16,486 nucleotides of DNA. Source: CAYRPN01 sp964426135 (GTDB lineage: Bacteria; Planctomycetota; Phycisphaerae; Phycisphaerales; Phycisphaeraceae). The position numbers were made by a program, and so were the translations under genes. The notes beneath the pieces are model-generated. The model saw nothing but the letters and a program-made list of their open reading frames with translations. It searched no databases and had not been told where the DNA came from. Where the stretch lies: the NCBI GenBank assembly GCA_964426135.1, contig CAYRPN010000128.1, forward strand, positions 1-16,486, given 5' to 3'. Shown piece after piece: positions 6,364 to 13,948 of the stretch. Every line of letters starts with the position of its first letter. The stretch's first letter is position 1.

Positions 6364-7065
6364 ATGCCATCCATCACCGCCATTCTGTTCGACCTCGACA
6401 ACACGCTTTTCCACTGGGACCCGTGCGATCATCGCGGCCGCGAGGCCGCGCACGCCGTGCTGCGGCAGAGCGTGGACGTGTCCTTCGATCGCTTCATGGA
6501 ACTGCACAAGGCGGCCCGCAACCATTTCAAGCACGCGCTGCACAACCAGGCTTCGAGCCACAACCGCGCCTTGTTTTTCAAGCACATTGCCGAAGCCCTG
6601 ATCGATCGTCCGATGCCGCAACTCGTGGTCACCATGTTTCAGCGTTACTGGAAGGCGTTTTTTCACGAGATGAAGCCGCACCCCGATGCGCATCGCGTGC
6701 TCAGCCAGCTCAGCCGCACGCACAAGCTGGCGATGCTGTCGAATCACCTGACCGACATTCAGTTGGACAAGGTCGCGCGGCTCGGCTTTGAGCCGTATTT
6801 TCAGACCATCGTCACCAGCGAAGAGACAGGCATCGAAAAGCCCGACCGCCGCATCTTCGAACTGACGCTGGGGCGACTCGGCGCCAAGGCGAGCGAAGCG
6901 GTGATGATCGGCGATCACACCACGGGCGACATCGAAGGCGCGCATGCCGCGGGGCTGCGCACGATTTACATGTCGCAGTTCACGCCGCAGGAGCCGGCGC
7001 CCCGTTGCGCCAATCACGTGGTGACGCGGCTGGGCGAGGTGCTGGAGATTCTCAGATCGATGTGA
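6364..7065 (+). CDS. HAD-superfamily hydrolase, subfamily IA (233 aa)
   Basis: Haloacid dehalogenase-like phosphatase of the YjjG/gph type, hydrolysing small phosphate esters in the cytosol via an aspartyl-phosphate. All four motifs are visible: motif I DLDNTL with D10 and D12, motif II S126 in MLSNH, motif III K159 in GIEKPD, and motif IV GDHTTGD with D184 and D189. A helical cap of about 80 residues lies between motifs I and II. The later AAGLRTIYM segment is also typical of the subfamily. The start ATG at 6364 is the natural N-terminus, although no strong ribosome site precedes it. It follows the polyketide synthase in the same direction and could be co-transcribed. The substrate is unknown; nothing shows that it acts with the synthase. 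Confidence 0.92.
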   Translation: MPSITAILFDLDNTLFHWDPCDHRGREAAHAVLRQSVDVSFDRFMELHKAARNHFKHALHNQASSHNRALFFKHIAEALIDRPMPQLVVTMFQRYWKAFFHEMKPHPDAHRVLSQLSRTHKLAMLSNHLTDIQLDKVARLGFEPYFQTIVTSEETGIEKPDRRIFELTLGRLGAKASEAVMIGDHTTGDIEGAHAAGLRTIYMSQFTPQEPAPRCANHVVTRLGEVLEILRSM

Positions 7066-7086
7066 TTCAGCGAAACCGCGCGGCCG

Positions 7087-7560
7087 TCAATGCGCCGGCG
7101 GCACGTCGATGATGATGCCGAAATCGCGAGCCTTCTCGACGAGCATTTTCAGGTACTGCGGCGTCGGCGGGCGGGCCGCGTCCTGGGCGCTTTGCGACAC
7201 CTGCGCGAAGAAATGCTCGATGCCGGCGGGCGTGGTCTGGAAGAGCATCGAGACGGGCTTGTCTGACCGGTTCACGAAGTTGTGCTTGATGTTCCGCGGG
7301 CCGAAGACATAGGCGCCGGCGGTCGCGACCAAATCTTTGCCATCGACGATGAAGGTCATCTCGCCATCGAGGATATAGAACATCTCATCTTCGCGCGTGT
7401 GGATATGCGGCGGGGATCCGTGCCCCGGCGGCACGATCGCATGAAACAGCGCGAAGGCGCCGCCGGTGTCATCGCCGCTGGCCAGCACGGTGTACGTGTC
7501 GCCGACGACGATGAGTTTGCGGCCTTCGCCGGGCTTCACCAGGCGTGGAATCAATGGCAT
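7087..7560 (-). CDS. Cupin domain-containing protein (157 aa)
   Basis: Small single-domain cupin, a metal-binding beta-barrel resembling quercetin 2,3-dioxygenase-like proteins. Cupin motif 1 is clear: PGHGSPPHIHTREDEMFYILDGEMTF with ligands H52, H54 and E59. Motif 2 lies around PRNIKHNFVN with H93. A C-terminal helical tail (PTPQYLKMLVEKARDFG) follows. The start at 7560 (MPLIPRL) has an AGGAG about 8 nt upstream. It sits 13 nt after the membrane protein gene's stop, and its ribosome site lies in that gap, so the two are probably one transcript. Whether it is an enzyme or a binding protein cannot be told. Confidence 0.9.
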   Translation of the reverse strand: MPLIPRLVKPGEGRKLIVVGDTYTVLASGDDTGGAFALFHAIVPPGHGSPPHIHTREDEMFYILDGEMTFIVDGKDLVATAGAYVFGPRNIKHNFVNRSDKPVSMLFQTTPAGIEHFFAQVSQSAQDAARPPTPQYLKMLVEKARDFGIIIDVPPAH

Positions 7561-7573
7561 GCGAATCTCCTGA

Positions 7574-8047
7574 TCACCTGGGCGGCAGGGCATCGGCGCC
7601 GGGGTTGAGCAGCATCACCGCGATCGCCGCCACATAACACGCGATGCCCACGGTCAGCAGCACCGCGCCGGCACGGTAGAAGTTCGTCTTCTTGTCGCGA
7701 TAATCGAGACAGGAATTGATCCACGGGCGGACCAGTTCGCCCGGCTGCTGCGTCAGCCAGTGCAGGTGCAACACGCCCAGCACCAGCACGACAGCGGAAA
7801 GCAGCGACAGCGTCACGCCGGCGATGATGAGCATCTGGCCGAGGATATTGGTGCCGGCGATGAGCCGACCGGAGAAACCGGTCGTGGTCACCACGATGCC
7901 CGCCAGGCCGAGCGAAACCTGTGAGCGGTTGTGCAGAATGGCGAACTGCCGCTCCATGGCCTCCATGATCTTGCCCGGCTGATCCTCGCCATAGAGAGCG
8001 ATGAAGCGGTCGATTTCCTGCTCGCGTGTCAGTGCGTTTGAAGGCAT
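7574..8047 (-). CDS. Hypothetical membrane protein, three predicted TM segments (157 aa)
   Basis: Not a named family to me. After a charged cytosolic N-terminus of about 43 residues (TREQEIDRFIALYGED...AILHNRSQ), three hydrophobic stretches can be read: about 44-64 (VSLGLAGIVVTTTGFSG), about 70-98 (LGQMLIIAGVTLSLLSAVVLVLGVL) and about 123-147 (AGAVLLTVGIACYVAAIAVML). A short polar loop with RDKKTNFYRAG precedes the third. The start at 8047 (MPSNALTREQ) is preferred because extending upstream would run into a GGAGACA heptamer array, producing a repetitive VSCLLSP peptide that is clearly an artefact. It is first in a two-gene leftward unit with the cupin and is divergent from the secreted-protein gene. 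Confidence 0.8.
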   Translation of the reverse strand: MPSNALTREQEIDRFIALYGEDQPGKIMEAMERQFAILHNRSQVSLGLAGIVVTTTGFSGRLIAGTNILGQMLIIAGVTLSLLSAVVLVLGVLHLHWLTQQPGELVRPWINSCLDYRDKKTNFYRAGAVLLTVGIACYVAAIAVMLLNPGADALPPR

Positions 8048-8074
8048 GGCGAAATGATACGAAATCAGAGGACG

Positions 8075-8172
<98 letters not shown>

Positions 8173-8210
8173 GTCGACGGTTCAAACCAACCTTTACAGT
8201 CGCAAGCGCC

Positions 8211-8273
8211 TACACCCTACACCCTACACCCTACACCCTACACCCTACACCCTAAACCCTATCCCCTATCCCC
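8211..8273. repeat. Second heptanucleotide array, unit TACACCC
   Basis: Six exact units of TACACCC (8211-8252) are followed by TAAACCC and two TATCCCC units. Same 7-bp period but different sequence from the array 40 bp to the left. Confidence 0.9.
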
Positions 8274-8278
8274 TTGCA

Positions 8279-8305
8279 TTGAAACGCCGAGTACGAGGCT
8301 AGAAT
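8279..8305 (+). promoter_or_regulatory. Candidate promoter of the secreted-protein gene
   Basis: TTGAAA (8279-8284) and TAGAAT (8300-8305) with a 15-nt spacer, directly after the second heptamer array. A perfect 7-bp hairpin CGCGTGG-TTT-CCACGCG (8310-8326) follows in what would be the leader. Confidence 0.35.
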
Positions 8306-8341
8306 GCATCGCGTGGTTTCCACGCGGACCTGCCGGTCACT

Positions 8342-8347
8342 TGGGAG
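8342..8347 (+). promoter_or_regulatory. Ribosome binding site fixing the start at 8356
   Basis: GGGAGG lies 8 nt before ATG 8356, favouring it over ATG 8362 and over any start inside the heptamer arrays. Confidence 0.6.
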
Positions 8348-8355
8348 GCTGGGCC

Positions 8356-9696
8356 ATGTTCATGCAAACGATTCGCGCTCTGGTGTTCGTGGCCTTGCTC
8401 GGTTGTGCTATTTCAGCCGGGGCTGCCGACGCGCTGTGGGTTCGCGCAGCCCACGATCAGTGGCGGCAGATGAATGACTTTCTTTTGAATGATGAGATCG
8501 TCGAAGAGGAAGTCGACCCAGCGCTGCCGGCGTCCCGGCCCGCAGTTCCAACGGCCAATGATGCGAAACCGCCGGCTGCCGCGCCTCAAGTTCCGCCCGG
8601 TCAGAAGCCTGTCGTAGAGCAACCCGCGCCGGCGCAAAAACCCGCGCTCGCCCAACCAGCGCTCGCCCAACCCGCGCCCGCTCCGCCCGTGGCTGCACAA
8701 CCGCCGGCGCCAGGCGAAGCCGATCCGCGCCGCGTGCCCGGCCGGGTGATCGCCGTCGCCCGCGAACCCAACGCCGCCAAGCCGGTGCTCATCAGCAGGC
8801 TGGCGGATGACATCGCGCGTGAAGCCCGCAAGGCCTGGCTGGCGGACAAGGACTGGCCGCAGACCGAGGCGAATTACTCCACCCGCAACGAAATCGCCAT
8901 CGCCAACCGCCAGTTGGTCAACGCGCTGATGGCGCGGCAGGACAATCATCCGTCGGTGGACGCCTACGTGCGCTGGCAGATGCTCTCGTTCGCGCCAAAT
9001 TTCGCAGACCTGAAACCGAGCGAGTTCCGCAGGCTCATCGACACGATGCCCGACCTGACCCGCCTGCCTGTTCCGCCGCCGGCGCGCAATGTCCTGCGCG
9101 GCGACGACCAGGGCGGCGGCTATTTCTTCTCCGGCGTGCAGCGGGCTTTCATCAGCGACCTGCGACCCGTTCCGGGCACGCGCCTGATGGCGCCGCAACT
9201 GAGCGTGCTTAACTCCGGCTCCGGCATCGCCACCAAGAACGCCGACGAAATCATCGAGGAGAACCGCTCCGCCGCCTACGACCTCGTGCAGTCCACCGAT
9301 GTGATCGTCAAGCTCAACGTGCCGGCCACGCTCTATCGCGAAGGCCTGATCGGGCTTCTGCCGGTGGCCGAGGGCGTGAAACTGGAAGCGATGTTCGTGG
9401 ACATGAAGGACCGCATCGAAGCCGGCGATCCGACCTACAAAGACGCTGCGCAGGCGTTTTTCGACGAAGCGCGCCGCACGAAGGACGATGCCAGCATTCC
9501 CGAGAAAGTGCGGGCGAACCTCATCTATCAGCTCCGCAACCTCGCTCGCCACACCACGTTCGTTGCGAAGAATGTCGAAATCGCCCGCAACGGCGACATG
9601 AAGGTGGAACGCGAAGTTGTCGCGTTTCCCAGGCAGCACGTGGAGACACTCGTCGCATTTCTGAAAGGTCCACAACGGCCTGACGAAACGAAGTGA
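8356..9696 (+). CDS. Secreted or periplasmic protein of unknown function with Ala/Pro-rich linker (446 aa)
   Basis: No family recognised. It begins with a signal-peptide-like sequence (MFMQTIRALVFVALLGCAISAGAADA, cleavage probably after about residue 24). A short acidic stretch (LLNDEIVEEEVD) is followed by an Ala/Pro/Gln-rich low-complexity region (about 55-120) with repeated ALAQPA/APAQKPA units, probably a flexible linker. The remaining 320 residues look globular, with segments such as EARKAWLADKDWPQTEANYSTRN, YVRWQMLSFAPNFADLKPSEF and NADEIIEENRSAAYDLVQSTD. There is no membrane segment after the signal. The start is set by GGGAGG at 8342. It is transcribed away from the membrane protein and towards htpX. 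An envelope-associated role is inferred only from the signal peptide and linker. Confidence 0.8.
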   Translation: MFMQTIRALVFVALLGCAISAGAADALWVRAAHDQWRQMNDFLLNDEIVEEEVDPALPASRPAVPTANDAKPPAAAPQVPPGQKPVVEQPAPAQKPALAQPALAQPAPAPPVAAQPPAPGEADPRRVPGRVIAVAREPNAAKPVLISRLADDIAREARKAWLADKDWPQTEANYSTRNEIAIANRQLVNALMARQDNHPSVDAYVRWQMLSFAPNFADLKPSEFRRLIDTMPDLTRLPVPPPARNVLRGDDQGGGYFFSGVQRAFISDLRPVPGTRLMAPQLSVLNSGSGIATKNADEIIEENRSAAYDLVQSTDVIVKLNVPATLYREGLIGLLPVAEGVKLEAMFVDMKDRIEAGDPTYKDAAQAFFDEARRTKDDASIPEKVRANLIYQLRNLARHTTFVAKNVEIARNGDMKVEREVVAFPRQHVETLVAFLKGPQRPDETK

Positions 9697-9745
9697 ATGT
9701 CGCAGCCGCGAGAATCTGCGAGCGAATCAGCGAATACCGCAAGTC

Positions 9746-10597
9746 TCACGCCTGCTCCATCAGCTTCGCGATCCGCTTTTCCACCGGCGGGTGCGTGGAG
9801 AAAAGGCTCGACAGCGTTTCGCCGTTCAGCGGCTGCACAATGAACAGGTGATTGAAAGCGGGCATCTCGTGTGCCATCGGCACGCGGCGGCTGACGGCGT
9901 GCAGTTTGCGAAGCGCGTTCGCCAGGCCGTGCGGGGTGCCGGCGATGGCCGCGCCGTCCGCGTCGGCGACGTACTCGCGGCTGCGGCTGATCGCGAACTG
10001 AATCAGCGCGGCCGCGATCGGGGCCAGAATCAGAAGCAGAATCGAACCGATCGCGCCCAGCGGGTTGCCGCCTTCGCTGCTGTTGCTGCGGCCGGCGCCG
10101 AAAAAGAACACCATGTGGCCCAGGTAGCTGATGGCCCCGGCGATCGTGGCGGCGAGGCAACTGATCAGCGTGTCGCGGTTCTTCACATGCGCCAGTTCGT
10201 GCGCCATCACGCCTTCCAGTTCGTCGTACGAAAGCAGCGACAGCGCGCCGCGCGTCACCGCCACAGCCGCTTTGCTGGGGCTGCGTCCGGTGGCGAATGC
10301 GTTGGGCGCTTCCTGCGGGCAGATGTAGACGCGCGGCATCGGAATGCCCGCGTTCTGGCTCAGCCGGCGAACCATCGTGATCAGGTCCGGGGCGGTCTGC
10401 TCGTTCACTTCCTGCGCCCCCATCGACGCCAGGGCGATCTTGTCACTGAAGAAGAACACGATCACGTTCATCAGCCCGCCGGCGAGAAACGCGATCGTCA
10501 GCCCCTGTTTGCCGAAGGGCAGACCGATCAGCAGAATCAGCCCGAACAAAAGTCCGAGCAGGGCGGCGGTCTTCAGATTGTTGGCGAACTTCGTCAT
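9746..10597 (-). CDS. htpX: HtpX-like M48 family membrane metalloprotease (283 aa)
   Basis: Inner-membrane zinc protease involved in membrane protein quality control. Two hydrophobic N-terminal segments (about 11-28 and 33-50, the second ending VIVFFF) anchor it. Then comes the M48 catalytic region: HELAH at 133-137 in YDELEGVMAHELAHVKNRD, with the third ligand E208 in SREYVADADGA. Two more hydrophobic segments lie between these motifs (about 141-167 and 184-203). The C-terminal FSTHPPVEKRIAKLM is characteristic of HtpX. The start at 10597 has GGAGG 6 nt upstream; the codon at 10660 lacks such support. The length matches the family (280-300). It stands alone, convergent with the secreted-protein gene. 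It could be called zinc metalloprotease HtpX without a more precise orthology claim. Confidence 0.95.
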   Translation of the reverse strand: MTKFANNLKTAALLGLLFGLILLIGLPFGKQGLTIAFLAGGLMNVIVFFFSDKIALASMGAQEVNEQTAPDLITMVRRLSQNAGIPMPRVYICPQEAPNAFATGRSPSKAAVAVTRGALSLLSYDELEGVMAHELAHVKNRDTLISCLAATIAGAISYLGHMVFFFGAGRSNSSEGGNPLGAIGSILLLILAPIAAALIQFAISRSREYVADADGAAIAGTPHGLANALRKLHAVSRRVPMAHEMPAFNHLFIVQPLNGETLSSLFSTHPPVEKRIAKLMEQA

Positions 10598-10800
10598 GGT
10601 GAACCTCCGAAAAAGCGATGCCTGACCCGTTGCAAACCGCGTGCCGACGTCACATCTCACATCGGCTGGAGACTATAGGTTTCTCGCGGCGGCAGGGCAC
10701 GCGGACGTGAGAATTATGCAGTTGTCGTGCGTGCGGCGTGCGGCAGGTGCCTGCGAATGGCAGGCGAATGCGCCTCGCACCGCAGGTCTGGCAGTGCCAC

Positions 10801-11026
10801 GGGTCTGCCAATATCTCCGGGGCTTGCATTCCGGCCCCCTCTCCCTCGCAGGGAGAGGGCTGGGGTGAGGGTCGGGGCGCGCAAGTTTGCAATCGTCACG
10901 ATCGCGCGACGGATGCCGCAACCATCTGTTCGTCCCGACCCTCACCCGGCCTCGTCCCCCGGGGACTCGGCCACCCTCTCCCTCGAAGGGAGAGGGAATC
11001 AAGCCCCCGGAAAATTTGGCAGACCC
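10801..11026. repeat. Long nested imperfect inverted repeat (MITE-like), about 226 bp
   Basis: Outer arms GGGTCTGCCAATATCTCCGG... (10801-10826) and its imperfect complement ...TTTGGCAGACCC (11000-11026). Inside, each half carries a CCCTCTCCCTCG-AAGGGAGAGGG type hairpin (10837-10859 and 10974-10996). A further pair is GGGTGAGGGTCGGG (10863-10876) against CCCGACCCTCACCC (10934-10947). A GTCCCCCGGGGAC palindrome sits at 10954-10966. The centre (10880-10930) is unique sequence. The gene-free stretch 10598-11118 contains this element and the promoter of the next gene; no coding frame in it is credible. Confidence 0.75.
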
Positions 11027-11073
11027 AGTGCCGCCGCGCGTTCCTTGCGGTTTCGCCGCGCCACTGGCCGCTC

Positions 11074-11079
11074 TATGAT
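11074..11079 (+). promoter_or_regulatory. Candidate -10 box of the glycosyltransferase gene
   Basis: TATGAT lies 40 nt before ATG 11119, with only a weak TTTCGC at 17 nt spacing as -35. It overlaps no repeat arm. Confidence 0.35.
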
Positions 11080-11118
11080 GCCGATCCCGCGACGATGCTT
11101 TCGATCGTCGTCACCGCC

Positions 11119-12444
11119 ATGCGCATCCTCCACCTCATCGATGCCGACTCACCGCAGGCGACGCCCACCACGCTGGCGATGCTTGGCGATGCGCTGGGCA
11201 GGCTCGGGGCGATCGAGCAGCGCGTCTATATACTCGGCGGCGCGCCGCTGGAGCGCGCCGCACGCGCGGCCGGCGTCAGCGACTTCGTCCGCGTCGGCGT
11301 GCCGATGGGCCGCGCCGTGCTCGGCTGGCGCGGCTTGCAGCGCGAACTGCGCAGGCAGAATGAAGGCGAGTTCGATCTCATCCATTGCTGGTCCATCGGC
11401 GCGCTCACCTTGGCGACGATGCTGTTCCGCTCCACGCCGCGCCTGCTCACGCTCACCGTGCCGCCCACCTCGCGCGGGACGCGCTGGCTGCGCGTGCTCA
11501 CCAGCGACTTCGCCGGGGGCGCCGGGGGCGCCGGGGGCGCCGGGGGCGCCGGCCGCTGCGCGATCCTCGCCATCAGCAACGCCATCCGCCGCACGCTGCT
11601 GATGGGCGGCGTGAATCCGCAGAACGTCTACGTGGTGCGCCCGGGGATCGACATGAGCCGCGTTGCCCCCGGCGGCCGTGCCCGCAAGGAACTTCGCGAG
11701 CGATGGAGAGTCGACGATCCCGCGGCCGTGATCGTCGGGATCGCCAGCGATCCGCCCACCGCCGCCGATGCCGTGGCGACGACGATCGTCTCGCGCTATG
11801 CGATGGAGACGCTGCTGGTGGAAGGCGTCGATGTCCGCGCGGTCATGCACCCGATGCAGCGCCGGCGGTTGCAGGCGAAGGACGCGCTGCGGGCGCTGGA
11901 CGGGCTGCGGTTGCTCATTGATGAGCCGGAAACGGCTGAGCCTTGGAACATCCTGCCCGGCTGCGACATCGTGCTGGCGCTGGGCACGCAAGGCCCCGTG
12001 CGCGTCGCGAATCAGGACGCGATCGTCACCAGTTCGCAGCGGCCTGTCACCCAGGACATCGGCCACGGTTACCTCGGCGCCGGCGGCAGCGCCGAATCGG
12101 GCGGCGGCGGCCTGAGCCTGCTCTGGGCCATGGCAAGCAACGTCCCCATCGTCGGCGAAGCGACCTACGGCATCAGCGAAATCGTCGAGGACCGCCACTC
12201 CGCGCTCCTCACCAAGCCCGGCCTTTTCCGCGCCCTGGCGCACCGCATCCGACAGGTCATCACCGACAAACAACTCGCCTGGTCCCTGCGCGACACGGCC
12301 CGCCACGAGTGCTACAGCTTTTTCTCCAGAGCGCGCTACTGCGACGCGATCCGCGCGGTGTACGAACAAATGGCGGCGGGACAGCCGATCGAAGTGCCGG
12401 TGATGGAGGTGACGGGAGGATTGCGGTTTGCGGGGCGAGCGTGA
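11119..12444 (+). CDS. Glycosyltransferase family 4-like protein (441 aa) with glycine-rich VNTR
   Basis: GT-B fold glycosyltransferase, probably transferring a sugar from a nucleotide sugar at the inner face of the membrane. The N-terminus MRILHLIDADSPQATPTTLAMLGDALGRLG is the usual GT4 acceptor-domain start. FDLIHCWSIGAL and RPGIDMSRVAPG follow. The C-terminal donor domain shows SLLWAMASNVPIVGEATYGISEIVEDRHSALLTKPG, which corresponds to the EAMACG-PVV...GGIPEIV...GLL block of the family, although the first conserved Glu is replaced (LLWAMAS). A (Gly-Gly-Ala)4 tract at residues 132-144 is coded by a 9-bp tandem repeat. The start ATG 11119 gives the classic N-terminus; ATG 11095 in frame is an alternative, and neither has a clear ribosome site. 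Acceptor and donor are unknown. Confidence 0.8.
   Translation: MRILHLIDADSPQATPTTLAMLGDALGRLGAIEQRVYILGGAPLERAARAAGVSDFVRVGVPMGRAVLGWRGLQRELRRQNEGEFDLIHCWSIGALTLATMLFRSTPRLLTLTVPPTSRGTRWLRVLTSDFAGGAGGAGGAGGAGRCAILAISNAIRRTLLMGGVNPQNVYVVRPGIDMSRVAPGGRARKELRERWRVDDPAAVIVGIASDPPTAADAVATTIVSRYAMETLLVEGVDVRAVMHPMQRRRLQAKDALRALDGLRLLIDEPETAEPWNILPGCDIVLALGTQGPVRVANQDAIVTSSQRPVTQDIGHGYLGAGGSAESGGGGLSLLWAMASNVPIVGEATYGISEIVEDRHSALLTKPGLFRALAHRIRQVITDKQLAWSLRDTARHECYSFFSRARYCDAIRAVYEQMAAGQPIEVPVMEVTGGLRFAGRA
11512..11547 (+). repeat. Four 9-bp GCCGGGGGC tandem repeats inside the glycosyltransferase gene
   Basis: Exact copies at 11512, 11521, 11530 and 11539, keeping frame (Gly-Gly-Ala units). The coding strand has four G5 runs with 4-nt loops, a canonical G-quadruplex pattern. 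Copy number could vary by slippage without frameshift. Confidence 0.9.
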
Positions 12445-12460
12445 GAAGAGGAAACCGCGG

Positions 12461-12618
12461 AATCACAAAGGACACGAAGGCACGAAGGCACGAAGAACAC
12501 GAAGCAGAAGCGTGAGAGAATGTGGAAGGTGAAGTCTGAAATTTCAAATCTGAAATTCTCGATTGCCTCCATCTCTGATTTCTTCGTGTCCTTTGTGCCT
12601 TTTGTGTCCTTTGTGGTT
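12461..12618. repeat. Inverted repeat of CACGAAGG-type arms between convergent genes
   Basis: The left arm (12461-12504) carries CACAAAGGACACGAAGG followed by repeated CACGAAGG units. The right arm (12580-12618) carries CTTCGTGTCCTTTGTGCC and TTTTGTGTCCTTTGTGGTT, largely complementary. The centre has TGAAATTTCAAATCTGAAATTC palindromic AT-rich sequence. It sits between the convergent glycosyltransferase and isomerase genes and could act as a two-way transcript end. Confidence 0.7.
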
Positions 12619-12644
12619 CTGTCTTGCTTTCAGATCTTTCAACC

Positions 12645-13571
12645 TCAAGCCTTCACCGGCCCCGCCAGCAACTCGGCTCTCGACTTGGGCATGCGCTTCG
12701 TCGCGCTCTTCTCCGCCTCGGTGCGGCCCTCGGCCATCAGGTCGTCGATGCTCTTGTTCCACGCCTTGAGCCGCTTGAGCGCTTCGGGCAGCGCTTCTTC
12801 CGCCGGCGCCAGGGTGGGAATCCAGGCGCGGTCCCATTCGACGGTGACGGTGCCGTCGAAGCCGATGCCGCGGAGCTTCTTGAGGAACTGCTCGATATTG
12901 ACATCGCCGTCGCCCAGTTGAACGAAGCCGACGCCCTTGCCCAGTTGCGTGTCCTTCACCTTGGCCATGCGGATGCGGGAGTTGAGCATGGTGACCGCCA
13001 TGCCGCCGCCGCGTTCGTGGGGATCGACGCTGGCCGCGTTGGCGACATTCCACAGCAGGCCCGCCATCGGATGGTTGACCAGGTTCAAGAGCCACCACCA
13101 TTCCTTGGCGGCGCTGAAGCTGCCGGCGTTTTCGAAGAGCAGCTCCACGCCAAGCTCGCCCGCTTTTTCAGCGAGGGCCGGCACGCGCTGGGCGATGCGC
13201 TGGATCACGCTCTGGCGATTCTCGTTGGGCATGATCTTCAGGCCGAAGACGCGCACAAACGGCGCGCCGATGGCGGCCGCGGTTTCCAGGTGCTTGAGAA
13301 TTTCAAAGTACGCCCGCTGGCCTTCGCCGGCGGTCTTCTGGTGCAGCGTGGACGATGTGCTCAGGCACGCGATCTTCACACCCGCCTTCTCGAAGATCGA
13401 CCGCACCTTGTCAGGCGTGGACAGCGCCGGATCGCACGCCAGCTTCGTGCTGCCTTCGCCCAGCGTGCGCAGCTCGACGCTGTCGTAACCAAACGCCTTG
13501 GCCTGCTCGGCGACTTGGTCGAGCGTCCACTGCGGGCAAGCCACCGTGCTGAATGCGTATTGAAGAGCCAT
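12645..13571 (-). CDS. Sugar phosphate isomerase/epimerase-like TIM-barrel protein (308 aa)
   Basis: Member of the xylose isomerase-like/AP endonuclease family 2 superfamily. Beta-strand landmarks can be followed: FGYDSVELR near the N-terminus, GVKIACLSTSSTLH (64-77), GAPFVRVFG (102-110), GVELLFENAG with metal-ligand E147, AGLLWNVANA (170-179), MAKVKDTQLG (202-211) and GTVTVEWD with E245. Two usual metal ligands appear changed: the Asp of the D-x-x-H strand is N175, and the His of the HVKD strand is Ala (MAKVKD). A C-terminal helical tail rich in Lys/Glu extends beyond the barrel. The start at 13571 (MALQYAFSTV) has AGGA 6 nt upstream; a longer frame runs through the 30-bp repeats and is rejected. 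Substrate unknown; activity possibly altered. Confidence 0.85.
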   Translation of the reverse strand: MALQYAFSTVACPQWTLDQVAEQAKAFGYDSVELRTLGEGSTKLACDPALSTPDKVRSIFEKAGVKIACLSTSSTLHQKTAGEGQRAYFEILKHLETAAAIGAPFVRVFGLKIMPNENRQSVIQRIAQRVPALAEKAGELGVELLFENAGSFSAAKEWWWLLNLVNHPMAGLLWNVANAASVDPHERGGGMAVTMLNSRIRMAKVKDTQLGKGVGFVQLGDGDVNIEQFLKKLRGIGFDGTVTVEWDRAWIPTLAPAEEALPEALKRLKAWNKSIDDLMAEGRTEAEKSATKRMPKSRAELLAGPVKA

Positions 13572-13590
13572 GGGATTTCCTGCGGCAAGA

Positions 13591-13704
13591 CGTAGGACAG
13601 GTTTGCAACCTGTCGTCGGACGTAGGACAGGTTTGCAACCTGTCGTCGGACGTAGGACAGGTTTGCAACCTGTCGTCGGACGTAGGACAGGGTTGCAACC
13701 TGTC
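13591..13704. repeat. Four tandem 30-bp units each holding a perfect palindrome
   Basis: Units start at 13591, 13621, 13651 and 13681 (the last shortened, with one change). Each contains GACAGGTT-TGC-AACCTGTC, an 8-bp stem with 3-nt loop. The first palindrome lies 26 nt before the isomerase start codon on the minus strand, so they may fall in its 5' leader. The gap 13572-13948 otherwise shows no gene I can support. Confidence 0.92.
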
Positions 13705-13948
13705 ACTTCCGTGGTGCAGCAGATTAGCCGAAATCGCGGGGACGGGAAAGGGAGGCGGAAGCGGCACGAAGATGCAGCGTTCCACTTCCGGAAGCTGACG
13801 CGGATTGAATCTGCACGGCGAATGAACCCATGGCAACTGCATGAAAAGCGTTGTGGAGTCAGTGACTTACGGATAACATGGGCGCGAATGGTTGGATGTC
13901 TTATTCAATCTGTAGATTGAATGAACAAGAGTTGGTCGGCAGAAACAC

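Noticed and set aside
8211..8273. Telomere-like CCCTACA repeats
   Set aside because: Only a short array in a bacterial chromosome context; the period matches other bacterial 7-bp arrays, so no telomere role is claimed.
11149..12369. Minus-strand 406-residue frame
   Set aside because: Antisense of the glycosyltransferase gene; His/Arg/Ala-rich with no family resemblance.
13591..13704. CRISPR array
   Set aside because: The 30-bp units are contiguous tandem copies with no unique spacers and no cas genes nearby.
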